Shown: positions 35,764 through 43,271, counted from the stretch's first letter. The stretch is 64,000 bases of DNA from Fibrobacter sp. (GCA_017649565.1 JAGCGO010000020.1:1-64000), one strand, 5' to 3'. Notes: generated from the sequence alone by a model not told the origin. Made by a program: numbers and translations.

Positions 35764-36776
35764 ACCCGTTCGTAAATCCTGAGTTTCGCAGAGCGTGCCC
35801 TGCTGTTCGTTGCAATTTCCTTGTCCGTCGGCAGAATCGGCTTGCGATTCACCTTTTTCAGTCGCTGGTGGTTGCCTCCGCACATGCACACGGGCATGTG
35901 TTCGGGGCATATACATGCCCTCTCGAACTCCGCGGCGGTTTCCTTGACGCAGCGGTCTTCCACGGAATGGTAGCTCATCACCACCAGGCGCCCGCCCACC
36001 TTGAGGCAGTCCACCGCGGCGCGGAGGCTGTCCTCGATTTCCTTGAGTTCCCCGTTGACTTCCATGCGGATGGCCTGGAAAACGCGGGCCAGAAGCCCGT
36101 TCACTTCGCGGCGCTTGTCGGGGAAAACCGATTCCACTACGACCTTCATGTCGGACGGGAGAATTTCGCGGCCTTCGTCGGAAACGCCCGCCACCATCTC
36201 GACAATACGTGTCGCAAGTTTATACGCACGGTCCATGTCTGCATTCTTGCGGAGGGCAGCGGCAATCGTATCCGCGTCGGCCGTCTTGAGCCATTCCTGC
36301 GCCGAGATTCCTTCGCGGCGGTCCATACGCAAGTCGAGCGGATTGTCACCCACGAAGGTGAACCCGCGCTCGGAAGCGTCCACCTGATGGCTGCTGATGC
36401 CCAGGTCGTAGAGGATTCCGTCCAAAGTATCGGGAGCGATCTCGTTCTTCAGTTCACCGAAGCGCACCGGGTGCACAACAAACTTGGGCTTCACGCCGGC
36501 AAGACGCTTGGTCGCAAAGGCGACTGCTTCTTCGTCACGGTCGAATGCGTGGAGCGTTCCCTGTTCGTTCAGGCGAGTCGCGATCGCGTAGGAATGTCCG
36601 CCACCGCCCAGCGTGCAGTCGGCATAGGTACCGTCGGCCTTAAGATTCAGGCCTTCCAGGCATTCCGCGAGCATGACCGGATCATGGTAGAACACACCGT
36701 CCGTCACCCCGGCAACCGCTGCCTGGGAAAATTCCTTTGTACGCAATACCTGCTGGGATAAACTACTTTGCGGCAC
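35760..36776 (-). CDS. rsmH: 16S rRNA m4C1402 methyltransferase
   Basis: This 338-residue enzyme (MraW) methylates N4 of C1402 in 16S rRNA. It shows FYHDPVMLAECLEGL, the SAM motif YADCTLGGGGHSYAIA, FDRDEEAVAFATKRL, YDLGISSHQVD and VVMSYHSVEDR. The start is GTG with GGAGGG 6 nt upstream and overlaps the end of mraZ by 14 nt. It is the second gene of the dcw operon. Confidence 0.95.
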   Translation of the reverse strand: MPQSSLSQQVLRTKEFSQAAVAGVTDGVFYHDPVMLAECLEGLNLKADGTYADCTLGGGGHSYAIATRLNEQGTLHAFDRDEEAVAFATKRLAGVKPKFVVHPVRFGELKNEIAPDTLDGILYDLGISSHQVDASERGFTFVGDNPLDLRMDRREGISAQEWLKTADADTIAAALRKNADMDRAYKLATRIVEMVAGVSDEGREILPSDMKVVVESVFPDKRREVNGLLARVFQAIRMEVNGELKEIEDSLRAAVDCLKVGGRLVVMSYHSVEDRCVKETAAEFERACICPEHMPVCMCGGNHQRLKKVNRKPILPTDKEIATNSRARSAKLRIYERV

Positions 36777-37239
36777 TCGGACCCTCCGTCAAACCTTCTC
36801 CATAGAACGCAGCGTCGAATGCAGCAACAGATTCGTTTGTCCGTAATCCATATTCAGCATTGAAGCGTTCCGGGTTCCATAGTTCAAGAGTCTTACCGCT
36901 AGCCTGCACATAAAGGACTTCGCCCTTAAGGCCTGCGTACTCCAGCAAAATCTTTGGGAGTAAAATGCGATTCTGGCCATCGAGCTCCACGAATGCGGGG
37001 CAGAGGCCTCTCCGAACTAGGTCGGCTTGACGGCGGTCGGACCGGCAGTCCAGGTCCGCCATGAACTTTTCGTACTCGGGCAAGGTAAACAACCGGAGGG
37101 TGCGGTCCGGGCCACGCGTGACCACGAATTCACTCCCTTCGGCAGCCGTGAGCTGACGACGGAATTCCCTAGGGAAGGAAGACCTCCCCTTTCCATCGAT
37201 AGCCGTTTGGGCTTGACCTATGAAAGACGTAAAGTTCAT
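36763..37239 (-). CDS. mraZ: Transcriptional regulator MraZ
   Basis: This 158-residue protein has two SpoVT-AbrB-like halves: SFIGQAQTAIDGKGRSSFP near residue 4 and LDGQNRILLPKILLEYAG near residue 80, each with the conserved DGKGR / DGQNRI strand. MraZ rings bind repeats in their own promoter and repress the dcw operon. The ATG at 37239 puts the family start MNFTSFIGQ in place; an in-frame ATG at 37254 is an alternative. It is the first gene of the operon, directly downstream of the repeat-bearing promoter at 37257-37302. Confidence 0.92.
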   Translation of the reverse strand: MNFTSFIGQAQTAIDGKGRSSFPREFRRQLTAAEGSEFVVTRGPDRTLRLFTLPEYEKFMADLDCRSDRRQADLVRRGLCPAFVELDGQNRILLPKILLEYAGLKGEVLYVQASGKTLELWNPERFNAEYGLRTNESVAAFDAAFYGEGLTEGPSAAK

Positions 37240-37256
37240 ACTAGTTTGACACATTT

Positions 37257-37302
37257 TACCACAACACGTGATAAATATACCACTTTCTACCACCACCGGC
37301 AA
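37257..37302 (-). promoter_or_regulatory. dcw operon promoter with candidate MraZ operator
   Basis: On the minus strand a promoter reads TTGCCG (37302-37297), 17 bp, TATATTTA (37279-37272). Three GTGGTA repeats lie at 37293-37288, 37283-37278 and 37262-37257, so they are 10 and 21 bp apart, on one helix face. MraZ is known to bind such short phased repeats, such as TGGGN in enterobacteria. One copy overlaps the -10 box, which fits autorepression. Confidence 0.65.
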
Positions 37303-37402
37303 CGGAACCGGAGCAAATTCTTATAAAAAGCATACCTGCACCTGAAGTCCCGGGAAAACAACATGCTCTTTTGAGCACTGCAACTATTTTCGCTTTGAGT
37401 AC

Positions 37403-37426
37403 AAAAAAAAGCCCCCGGACGGGGGC
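37403..37426 (-). terminator. Orphan minus-strand terminator
   Basis: GCCCCC (37411-37416) and GGGGGC (37421-37426) form a tight stem followed, on the minus strand, by eight T. No minus-strand gene lies just upstream of it, so it would stop antisense transcription of the HIT gene before it reaches the dcw promoter. Confidence 0.7.
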
Positions 37427-37474
37427 AACACACGCGAAAAACAAAATCATATTTTTTCTACTATTATATATACT

Positions 37475-37831
37475 ATGAGTGAAAACTGTCTTTTCTGCAA
37501 AATCATCAAGGGAGAAATCCCCTCCAAGAAAATCTACGAGGACGATGACGTCTTCGCATTCTACGATATCGCCCCGCAGGCGCCCGTACACTTCCTCGTC
37601 GTGCCCAAGCGTCACATCTCGACGATCATGGACATGAAACCGGAAGATTGCGAACTCGTGGGCAAGATGCTCTACCGCGCCCAAATTATCGCGAAGGAGC
37701 TCGGCCTCGAAGAAAGCGGCGCACGTTTCGTGTTCAACTGCAAGGCCGACGCCGGACAGACCGTGTTCCACATCCACCTGCATGTCGTGGGCGGACAAGT
37801 CATGGGCTGGCCCCCGTTCCCGAAGGAGTAG
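37475..37831 (+). CDS. HIT-family nucleotide hydrolase/transferase
   Basis: This 118-residue HinT-like protein shows CLFCKIIKGEIPSKKIYEDDD at the start (cysteines that may bind zinc) and the histidine triad HIHLHVVGG near the C-terminus, which catalyses hydrolysis of purine phosphoramidates. Length is typical. There is no ribosome site; an AT-rich TATTATATATACT precedes the ATG. It is followed after 28 nt of repeat words by recO on the same strand. Confidence 0.92.
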   Translation: MSENCLFCKIIKGEIPSKKIYEDDDVFAFYDIAPQAPVHFLVVPKRHISTIMDMKPEDCELVGKMLYRAQIIAKELGLEESGARFVFNCKADAGQTVFHIHLHVVGGQVMGWPPFPKE

Positions 37832-37859
37832 GTTCGAGGCTCGAGGCTCGAGGTTCGAG
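37832..37859. repeat. GAGGCTCGAGGTTCGAGG word repeat between two genes
   Basis: The whole HIT-recO gap is a run of GGTTCGAGGCTCGAGG words. The same words occur at 58440-58535, 52007-52036 and 47988-48006. The last GAGG copies are the only possible ribosome site for recO. Confidence 0.75.
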
Positions 37860-38657
37860 GTGATCAAGTCACGTGCCATAGTCCTGCACCGTTACGCCTA
37901 CAGCGATTCAAGCTGGATCGTGAAGGCCCTCACGGAAGAATGCGGCATCGTGTCCTTCATCGTGAAGGGCGGTAAGCGCAAGGAGTCCCCCTTCAAAGGC
38001 GCGCTCGATCCGCTCGCCCTGAGCGAAGTCGTATTCCGGCAAAACCCGAATACCGAACTGCAGTTCATCAAGGAAGCGACGCTCATCGAATGGAGAAAAA
38101 ATCTTCGCGAAGACCTGCTCGCCCTCGCGAAAGCACAAGTCATGGCAGAAATTGTCCTGCGTTACGCCCCCCAGGGGGTTCCGCTGCAGGCAGAGTTCCA
38201 GTTGCTGGAACAGGCGACAGGTACACTTGACCATACGAGGCCAGGTTCTCTCCACGACAATCAGGATTGCTACGATGCATCCACGGACTTAACGCAGGCG
38301 CCAATTCCGAAAGCAAACATTTTTGCCCGCTGGCTGCTCGACACCTGCGATGCGTGGGGATACTCCCTCGACCTTGCCACATGCAGCCGCTGCGGAAAGA
38401 TTCTCGACGCGCCGCCGGCAGACTTCATTCCCGAAACAGGCGCCATCATCTGCAAGGAATGCTTGGGCGTCGGAAGCCCGCACATGCGCGAAGAAACATC
38501 GCACGGAATTTGGAACTTGTTGACCAACAACGAGATAACGCACCCGCAGTACGTCGAGAACGCACTGCTTTCCTACCTGCGCAAGCATATCGGATTCCTC
38601 AAGGAAATCAAATCGCTCCAGTTCCTGAACGAAACCCGCAAACTCTTCAGCAACTAA
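37860..38657 (+). CDS. recO: DNA repair protein RecO
   Basis: This 265-residue protein loads RecA onto SSB-coated single strands with RecR in the RecF pathway. The N-terminal OB-fold runs from VIKSRAIVLHRYAYSDSSW with ECGIVSFIVKGGKRKES. A C-terminal zinc finger has CSRCGKIL and IICKECL. The start is GTG inside GAGGTGATC; the frame is open further back but only through the repeat words and the end of the HIT gene. A stretch around residues 125-155 (DHTRPGSLHDNQDCYDAS) is longer than usual. Confidence 0.88.
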   Translation: MIKSRAIVLHRYAYSDSSWIVKALTEECGIVSFIVKGGKRKESPFKGALDPLALSEVVFRQNPNTELQFIKEATLIEWRKNLREDLLALAKAQVMAEIVLRYAPQGVPLQAEFQLLEQATGTLDHTRPGSLHDNQDCYDASTDLTQAPIPKANIFARWLLDTCDAWGYSLDLATCSRCGKILDAPPADFIPETGAIICKECLGVGSPHMREETSHGIWNLLTNNEITHPQYVENALLSYLRKHIGFLKEIKSLQFLNETRKLFSN

Positions 38658-38754
38658 TTATACCACTATATTATATATAGTCATCATCATCCAAAGCATC
38701 ACAACATCTCAGCATTCCCTAGGTAAATGCGAGAATATACTCTAGTCAAAAAGA

Positions 38755-38865
38755 TATTTTTGAAACGTTGTGAGAATGAAAGCGTCGGCCAAGGAAGGGG
38801 AGGGTGCAGGGAGAGGACCGTGCGGCCTTCGCAACTCCGAGCTGGGTCCCCTCCCGCATTTTTTT
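38755..38865 (+). ncRNA. Structured leader or small RNA upstream of panB
   Basis: A TATTTTTG box (38755-38762) is followed about 100 nt later by a strong terminator. Its stem is TGC-A-GGGAG (38805-38813) continuing into GGACC, paired with GGGTCCCCTCCCGCA (38844-38858), then seven T. The stem carries one bulged A and one A-C mismatch. The start of the transcript (GTTGTGAG near 38768) can instead pair with CTTCGCAAC in the terminator loop region. It could be an sRNA or an attenuator. A second TATTTTTG box (38868-38875) lies after the terminator and could drive panB alone. Confidence 0.5.
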
Positions 38866-38897
38866 ACTATTTTTGTAAAACAAAAAAGGAACCCCTC

Positions 38898-39644
38898 ATG
38901 TTAACTCCAGAAAATCTCAAGGCAAAAAAGTCTCAGGGTGAAAAAATCGCGATGGTCACCGCATACGACTTTGCCTTCGCCCAGATGGCGGAAGCAGCCG
39001 GAGTGGACCAGATTCTCGTAGGCGACAGTCTCGCCAACACCATGCTCGGCTACAAGAGCACACGCGAAATCGGCATGAACGAAATGCTCATCTTCGTCGC
39101 AGCAGTCTGCCGTGGCGCACCCAACACGCACGTGGTCGCCGACATGCCCTACTTAAGCGACAAGGATCCGCAAACAGCATATGATAACGCTATGCGCTTC
39201 ATGGACTTAGGCGCAGCAAGCATCAAGCTCGAAGGCACTCCCGAAGGCGTCATCGAATTCTTGCGCAGCAAGGACATTCCCGTATGCGCGCACCTCGGGC
39301 TTCTCCCGCAGACAGCAGCGAACTTCAAGCAGAAAGGCAACACCGAAGAAGAAGCGCGCGCCATCGAAGAAGCCGCCAAGTTCGTAGACAGTCTCGGTTG
39401 CTTTGAAACAGTGCTCGAGCACATCCCCGAAGAACTCGGAAAGAAGATCACCAACGAAGTCAAAAACGTAACTATTGGTATCGGTGGTGGAAAGTTTACG
39501 GACGGTCAAGTGCTCGTCATGCACGATGCACTCGGTATGCACCAGCGCAAGCTTCCTCCGTTCGCGACGAAGTTCGTGGACATGTTTGCACTCGGAACAG
39601 AAGGTTTCAAGAAGTATGTCGACAGCGTCAAAGTCAAGCCGTAG
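38898..39644 (+). CDS. panB: 3-methyl-2-oxobutanoate hydroxymethyltransferase
   Basis: This 248-residue enzyme makes ketopantoate, the first step of pantothenate and CoA synthesis. Signatures are KIAMVTAYDFAFAQMAEAAGVDQILVGDS near the start (Mg-binding Asp), VVADMPYLS, IKLEGTPEGV and the C-terminal GIGGGKFTDGQVLVMHDALG. AAGGA lies 7 nt before the ATG. The frame is open 57 codons upstream, but through the leader hairpin. panC is not in this window. Confidence 0.95.
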   Translation: MLTPENLKAKKSQGEKIAMVTAYDFAFAQMAEAAGVDQILVGDSLANTMLGYKSTREIGMNEMLIFVAAVCRGAPNTHVVADMPYLSDKDPQTAYDNAMRFMDLGAASIKLEGTPEGVIEFLRSKDIPVCAHLGLLPQTAANFKQKGNTEEEARAIEEAAKFVDSLGCFETVLEHIPEELGKKITNEVKNVTIGIGGGKFTDGQVLVMHDALGMHQRKLPPFATKFVDMFALGTEGFKKYVDSVKVKP

Positions 39645-39705
39645 GCGGTTTCCAGGCGATTGCATTCTGCATTCATTTCATTGAGCATCATTGAGTTACA
39701 ATCAG

Positions 39706-39737
39706 CCATCGGCATCTACGCCGATGGTTTTTTCTTT
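39706..39737 (+). terminator. Terminator after panB
   Basis: CCATCGGC (39706-39713) and GCCGATGG (39720-39727) form an 8-bp stem with a 6-nt loop, followed by TTTTTTCTTTT. The 60 nt between panB and this stem include the words ATTCATTTCATTGAGCATCA, similar to other word-like intergenic tracts. Confidence 0.88.
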
Positions 39738-39854
39738 TCCAAAATTACAGACAAACTAGAAAATTTCACAATCTGAAGGAAAATTTTTTCGAATGGCAAA
39801 AAATGTCTTGTCAATACCCTTATAAAAAAAAAATGAAAAAATTTTAAAAAAATG

Positions 39855-39883
39855 TTGATTATTTGTGAAAATAAAGTTATTTT
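39855..39883 (+). promoter_or_regulatory. Sigma-70-like promoter of the Lys/Ala/Pro protein
   Basis: TTGATT (39855-39860), a 17-bp spacer and TATTTT (39878-39883) lie in a very AT-rich 190-bp region. No other gene is seen in 39738-39924. Confidence 0.5.
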
Positions 39884-39924
39884 ATAGTCATCAAACAACA
39901 AACCCTCAAAAAAAGGAAGATAAA

Positions 39925-40242
39925 ATGGCTACAACAAAGAAACCCGCTAAGAAACCCGCTGCTGCTAAGAAGCCCGCTGCTGCTAAGAAGCCGGCCGCCG
40001 CTAAGAAGCCGGCTGCTGCTAAGAAGCCCGCTGCTGCTAAGAAGCCGGCCGCTGCTAAGAAGCCCGCTGCTGCCAAGAAGCCGTCTGCTGCCAAGAAGCC
40101 GGCCGCTGCCAAGAAGCCGTCTGCTGCTAAGAAGCCGGCTGCCGCTAAGAAGCCGGCCGCTGCCAAGAAGCCGTCTGCTGCTAAGAAGCCGGCTGCCGCT
40201 AAGAAGCCCGCTGCTGCTAAGAAGCCGGCCGCCAAGAAGTAA
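39925..40242 (+). CDS. Histone H1-like Lys/Pro/Ala repeat protein
   Basis: This 105-residue protein is almost entirely repeats of KKPAAA, with KKPSAA variants, after the start MATTKKPAKKPAAA. It has no acidic residue after the start, no hydrophobic core and no signal peptide. It resembles the C-terminal tails of eukaryotic H1 and bacterial H1-like proteins that bind and compact DNA non-specifically. A nucleoid role is an inference. The ATG has AAGGAAG upstream and a promoter and terminator of its own, so it is a single-gene unit, probably well expressed. Confidence 0.78.
   Translation: MATTKKPAKKPAAAKKPAAAKKPAAAKKPAAAKKPAAAKKPAAAKKPAAAKKPSAAKKPAAAKKPSAAKKPAAAKKPAAAKKPSAAKKPAAAKKPAAAKKPAAKK
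39940..40235 (+). repeat. 15-bp coding tandem repeat (AAG AAG CCN GCN GCN)
   Basis: The coding DNA is built of about twenty 15-bp units that differ mainly at third codon positions (CCC/CCG, GCT/GCC) and by TCT for Ser. Such arrays can change copy number by slippage, so length may vary between strains. Confidence 0.85.
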
Positions 40243-40262
40243 TTCTTCCAAGGCTATTTATG

Positions 40263-40290
40263 AAAAGGCTCCGCTCTTGCGGGGCCTTTT
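40263..40290 (+). terminator. Terminator after the Lys/Ala/Pro gene
   Basis: AAAAGGCTCCGC (40263-40274) and GCGGGGCCTTTT (40279-40290) form a 12-bp stem with one G-T pair and a 4-nt loop. Confidence 0.85.
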
Positions 40291-40314
40291 CCTATTTCAC
40301 GTTCCCGCAAATAC

Positions 40315-40322
40315 TATCTTTA
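40315..40322 (+). promoter_or_regulatory. TAnnTTTG-like box, 5 nt before ATG
   Basis: TATCTTTA ends 5 nt before the ATG at 40328. There is no Shine-Dalgarno sequence between them. Confidence 0.5.
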
Positions 40323-40327
40323 TAGTC

Positions 40328-40678
40328 ATGATTTCAGAAGAAGACTTGACCAAGCAGCAGAACGTTCCCTACGAGGAACGCATTTCCCGAATCGAAAAAC
40401 TCCTCGAAGGCAAGGAAAACCCGAGAGCGTTCGAGCTCGGCTTGCTACTCGCCCTCAAGATGGGCCAGGAAATCCGCGACAAGAAACCGCTCGGAAGCAC
40501 TACAGCAAGCCTTGTCGCCAGCTGGAACAAGACTTACCCCACCTCGATTGTCGAAGAGGCAATCGCGAGCGCGAAGGAATTCCTCACGAACCCCGCCAAG
40601 CTCGCCGAAAAGATCAAGGCCACAATGCTCAAGGCCAACGAAAGCCAGAAAAAGGAAGAGGCCGAAGATGCAGAATAA
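40328..40678 (+). CDS. Small acidic/charged protein of unknown function
   Basis: This 116-residue protein begins MISEEDLTKQQN and ends KKEEAEDAE. It is helix-rich and charged, without signal peptide or membrane segment, so probably cytoplasmic. No family was recognised. The ATG lacks a ribosome site but is 5 nt after TATCTTTA. Its last 11 nt overlap the start of the ppx/gppA-like gene, so it is the first gene of an operon with that gene, rluB-like and a phosphatase. Confidence 0.7.
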   Translation: MISEEDLTKQQNVPYEERISRIEKLLEGKENPRAFELGLLLALKMGQEIRDKKPLGSTTASLVASWNKTYPTSIVEEAIASAKEFLTNPAKLAEKIKATMLKANESQKKEEAEDAE

Positions 40679-41657
40679 GCTACAGGCCACCGTGGACATC
40701 GGAAGCCACAGTTGCATCCTGCTAATCGCCGCCTTCGAGGACAAGGGGGACAATCCGGATTCTCCGCACATGGTCCTCGTGCCGAAACTCCAGAAGGTGG
40801 AAGTCTGCCGCCTCGGCGAAGACATCTACGAATGCGGCAAGATCACGGAAGCGCGAATCCAGGAACTCACGCAGATCATGACGAAGTTCCGCATGGACCT
40901 GCACGCCCTCGGTGCCGACCTCAAGGCGGTCGCCATGACCGAGGCCATGCGCCGCGCCAGCAATCCCGACGAAGTCATCGAGGCTGTCGAAAAGGCCATC
41001 TGGGTAAAACCCCGCATCATATCCGGCGAAGAAGAAGGACGTCTCACCTTCCGTTCTGTCAAGGAATGGCACGGCTCCGACATCGTCACCATCGACATCG
41101 GCGGCGGTTCCACGGAACTCTGCAACGGCGAGACGTCGCTTTCGATTCCCGTCGGCGCACTCAAGATGTTCAAGGCGATGGGCCCCATCCCCGGTCCCGA
41201 ATACAAGAAGTTCGTCAAGGAAACTTTCAAGGAAGTCAGTTTCAAGGGCATGACCAAGAAACCCGTCTACCTTATCGGCGGAACGGGTACGGCACTTGCG
41301 ATGGTGTTCCTCGACAAGCAGAAGTTCGACTACAAGGCCATCGAAGGCCTGGAGATGAGCATTACCGACCTGGAAAATGTCACCACGCGAATCACGAACC
41401 TCTCGAAGGAACTCCGCGCCATGCTCCCCGGGCTGGAAAACGGACGACACGAAGTCATCATCTGCGGACTGTTCTGGCTGCGTTCCCTCCTGGAAAAGCT
41501 GCGCGTCGAGACGTTCAAGATCAGCACGGCAGGACTCCGCTTCGGTCTGCTCTACCCGCCCGAGCCGGAACCGGAAGAAAAGCCGAAGCCCAAGCGCGTC
41601 CCGCCCTGGATGAAAAAGAAAGAAGAGACTGAAAAAACGGAAGACGACGCCCAATAA
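40668..41657 (+). CDS. Ppx/GppA-family phosphatase
   Basis: This 329-residue protein belongs to the exopolyphosphatase / pppGpp phosphohydrolase family of the actin-like ATPase fold. It shows ATVDIGSHSCILLI (phosphate 1), AMTEAMRRASN, IISGEEEGRLTF, VTIDIGGGSTELC (phosphate 2) and YLIGGTGTALAM. The C-terminal tail is Pro/Lys/Glu-rich (PEPEEKPKPKRVPPW). Length matches the single-domain, shorter members rather than full Ppx. The ATG overlaps the upstream gene by 11 nt and GGAAGAGG precedes it. It either degrades polyphosphate or pppGpp; sequence alone does not decide. Confidence 0.88.
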   Translation: MQNKLQATVDIGSHSCILLIAAFEDKGDNPDSPHMVLVPKLQKVEVCRLGEDIYECGKITEARIQELTQIMTKFRMDLHALGADLKAVAMTEAMRRASNPDEVIEAVEKAIWVKPRIISGEEEGRLTFRSVKEWHGSDIVTIDIGGGSTELCNGETSLSIPVGALKMFKAMGPIPGPEYKKFVKETFKEVSFKGMTKKPVYLIGGTGTALAMVFLDKQKFDYKAIEGLEMSITDLENVTTRITNLSKELRAMLPGLENGRHEVIICGLFWLRSLLEKLRVETFKISTAGLRFGLLYPPEPEPEEKPKPKRVPPWMKKKEETEKTEDDAQ

Positions 41658-41670
41658 CTGAGGAAGCCAC

Positions 41671-42396
41671 ATGCGCATCAACAAGTATATATCCCTTTGC
41701 GGCCTTGCGAGCCGCCGCGCGGCCGACGCCTTGATTGCCGACGGACGCGTCGAGGTCAACGGCGAAGTCATTACCGATCTCGGGCACCAGGTGGACGAGA
41801 CCCAGGACAAGGTCGTCGTCGACGGGAAACCGGCAAAGCTTCCCAGCAAGACAATGACCATCCTGTTCCACAAGCCGCCCGGATGCATCTGCACCAAAGT
41901 CGACCCGCAAGGCCGCCGCACCGTGTACGACTACCTGCCCCCCGGATTCCAGCACCTCAAATATGTCGGAAGGCTCGACCTGCAGAGCCGCGGGCTGTTA
42001 CTGTTCACCGACGACGGTGAACTGTTGCACAGGCTCACCCACCCGAGCTACGAAATCCCGCGCAGCTACTACGTCTGGACGACGCGACCGCTCAGCGATT
42101 CCGCTGCCCAGAAACTGGTGGACGGTGTCGACATCCGCGACGAGAACGACCCCGACGCCAAGGAAGAAATCGCCTTCGCCACCGATGTCTACCTCGAAAA
42201 CGGGTTCGCCGAACTCGTGCTCACCGAGGGCAAGAACCGTGAAATCCGCCGCATGATGCGTGCTGTCGGCTACGAAATCCGCGACCTCAAGCGCATCAGC
42301 TACTGCAAGATACAGCTGGGCGACCTCCCCGCGGGCGAATACAGGGAGCTGACCGCCGACGAAATGAACAAGTTGCGACAAGCGGTAAGGCTGTGA
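41671..42396 (+). CDS. rluB: rRNA pseudouridine synthase, RsuA/RluB/RluF type
   Basis: This 241-residue enzyme has an N-terminal S4 RNA-binding domain (MRINKYISLCGLASRRAADALI) and an RsuA-type catalytic domain. GRLDLQSRGLLLFTDDG holds the catalytic Asp, and EGKNREIRRMMRAVGY is conserved. These enzymes convert a specific uridine in 23S or 16S rRNA; RluB (U2605) is the likelier role, but RluF/RsuA cannot be excluded. It is 13 nt after the ppx/gppA-like gene and overlaps the next gene by 4 nt (GTGA). Confidence 0.88.
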   Translation: MRINKYISLCGLASRRAADALIADGRVEVNGEVITDLGHQVDETQDKVVVDGKPAKLPSKTMTILFHKPPGCICTKVDPQGRRTVYDYLPPGFQHLKYVGRLDLQSRGLLLFTDDGELLHRLTHPSYEIPRSYYVWTTRPLSDSAAQKLVDGVDIRDENDPDAKEEIAFATDVYLENGFAELVLTEGKNREIRRMMRAVGYEIRDLKRISYCKIQLGDLPAGEYRELTADEMNKLRQAVRL

Positions 42397-43214
42397 GAAC
42401 ACTTTACATAGGCGATGTACACGGCTGTGCCGACGAGCTCGAAGCTATCGTGGAGAAATTCGGGTTTGTCCGCGGGAGCGATACGCTCTACCAGACCGGG
42501 GACATCATAAACAAGGGCCCCGACATGATGCGGGCGCTGAAGTTCGTCGTCGACAATGGAATCCTGACCGTGCGCGGGAACCACGAGGAGCATCTCATCC
42601 GCTCGATGGAAACGCCGCCTTCGCAGTGGAGCGAGAAGCAGAAAAAACGTTTCGCGCGCCTCCCCTTCGAAGACTGGATCTACATCCGTGATGTCGTCAA
42701 GGAGTGGCCGCTCTGGCGCGACACCCCACACGCGCTGCTTGTACATGCCGGCCTGGAACCCGGCAAGACTCGTCTCGAGGACATGAGCCCCGAAGTGCTG
42801 CTCTCCATACGCAAGTGGAATGGCGAGCCGTGGTACAAGCAAGTCACCTGGTCCAAGACAGTCGTGTTCGGTCACTGGGCCAAGAAAGGTTTCGTCCACC
42901 GCCCCGGATTCATCGGGCTCGACTCGGGTTGCGTCTACGGGAAATGCCTTACCGCATGGTGTCCCGAAGAAGACAAGTTCTACGAAATCCCGGCAAGGCG
43001 CGAATACACCCCAGTAAAGGACAAGACGAAGGAATCCGAAGTTTCCCCGTGCAAGGTCGCAGGCGATGCAAACAAAAGCATAGTCACCTTCGACAACATC
43101 CGGGAAAAAATCATGAACGGAGAAATCGTTCCCGCAAACGAGACTCCCGAAGAAGCCAACATCCGCAAGGCAAGCCCGTCCATTTCGGCGGAATGGGCCG
43201 GGTACAGGATATAG
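42393..43214 (+). CDS. Calcineurin-like metallophosphatase
   Basis: This 273-residue protein shows LYIGDVHGC, QTGDIINKGPD and VRGNHEEHLI, the metal-binding blocks of PPP-type phosphatases, and LVHAGLEPGK and FGHWAKKG further on. It resembles ApaH/PrpE or serine/threonine phosphatases. It starts with GTG overlapping the rluB-like stop (GTGA), so it is the last gene of a four-gene operon. The C-terminal 60 residues (ESEVSPCKVAGDANKS onward) are not part of the core fold. Confidence 0.82.
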   Translation: MRTLYIGDVHGCADELEAIVEKFGFVRGSDTLYQTGDIINKGPDMMRALKFVVDNGILTVRGNHEEHLIRSMETPPSQWSEKQKKRFARLPFEDWIYIRDVVKEWPLWRDTPHALLVHAGLEPGKTRLEDMSPEVLLSIRKWNGEPWYKQVTWSKTVVFGHWAKKGFVHRPGFIGLDSGCVYGKCLTAWCPEEDKFYEIPARREYTPVKDKTKESEVSPCKVAGDANKSIVTFDNIREKIMNGEIVPANETPEEANIRKASPSISAEWAGYRI

Positions 43215-43271
43215 GAACCGCCATTCTACTTTATTTTAGTATCTTTGTGAAAAAAAAACGGATCAAGCATA

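Noticed and set aside
37832-37859. tRNA T-loop-like GGTTCGAGGC
   Set aside because: The word matches a T-loop by chance. No acceptor stem, anticodon arm or CCA context can be built, and the same word recurs in other tracts.
38768-38865. Small SRP (4.5S) RNA
   Set aside because: The size fits, but the conserved GGAAG tetraloop block with its asymmetric loop is not present on either strand.
38727-38897. 57-codon N-terminal extension of PanB
   Set aside because: It runs through the leader hairpin and terminator. The family start and a ribosome site are at 38898.
39940-40235. Possible CRISPR-like array
   Set aside because: The repeats are an exact coding pattern (KKPAAA) in frame, with no spacers.
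40512-40667. 52-codon N-terminal extension of the Ppx/GppA-like protein
   Set aside because: It overlaps the upstream gene in another frame and is Arg/Pro/Ser-rich. The family begins at 40668.
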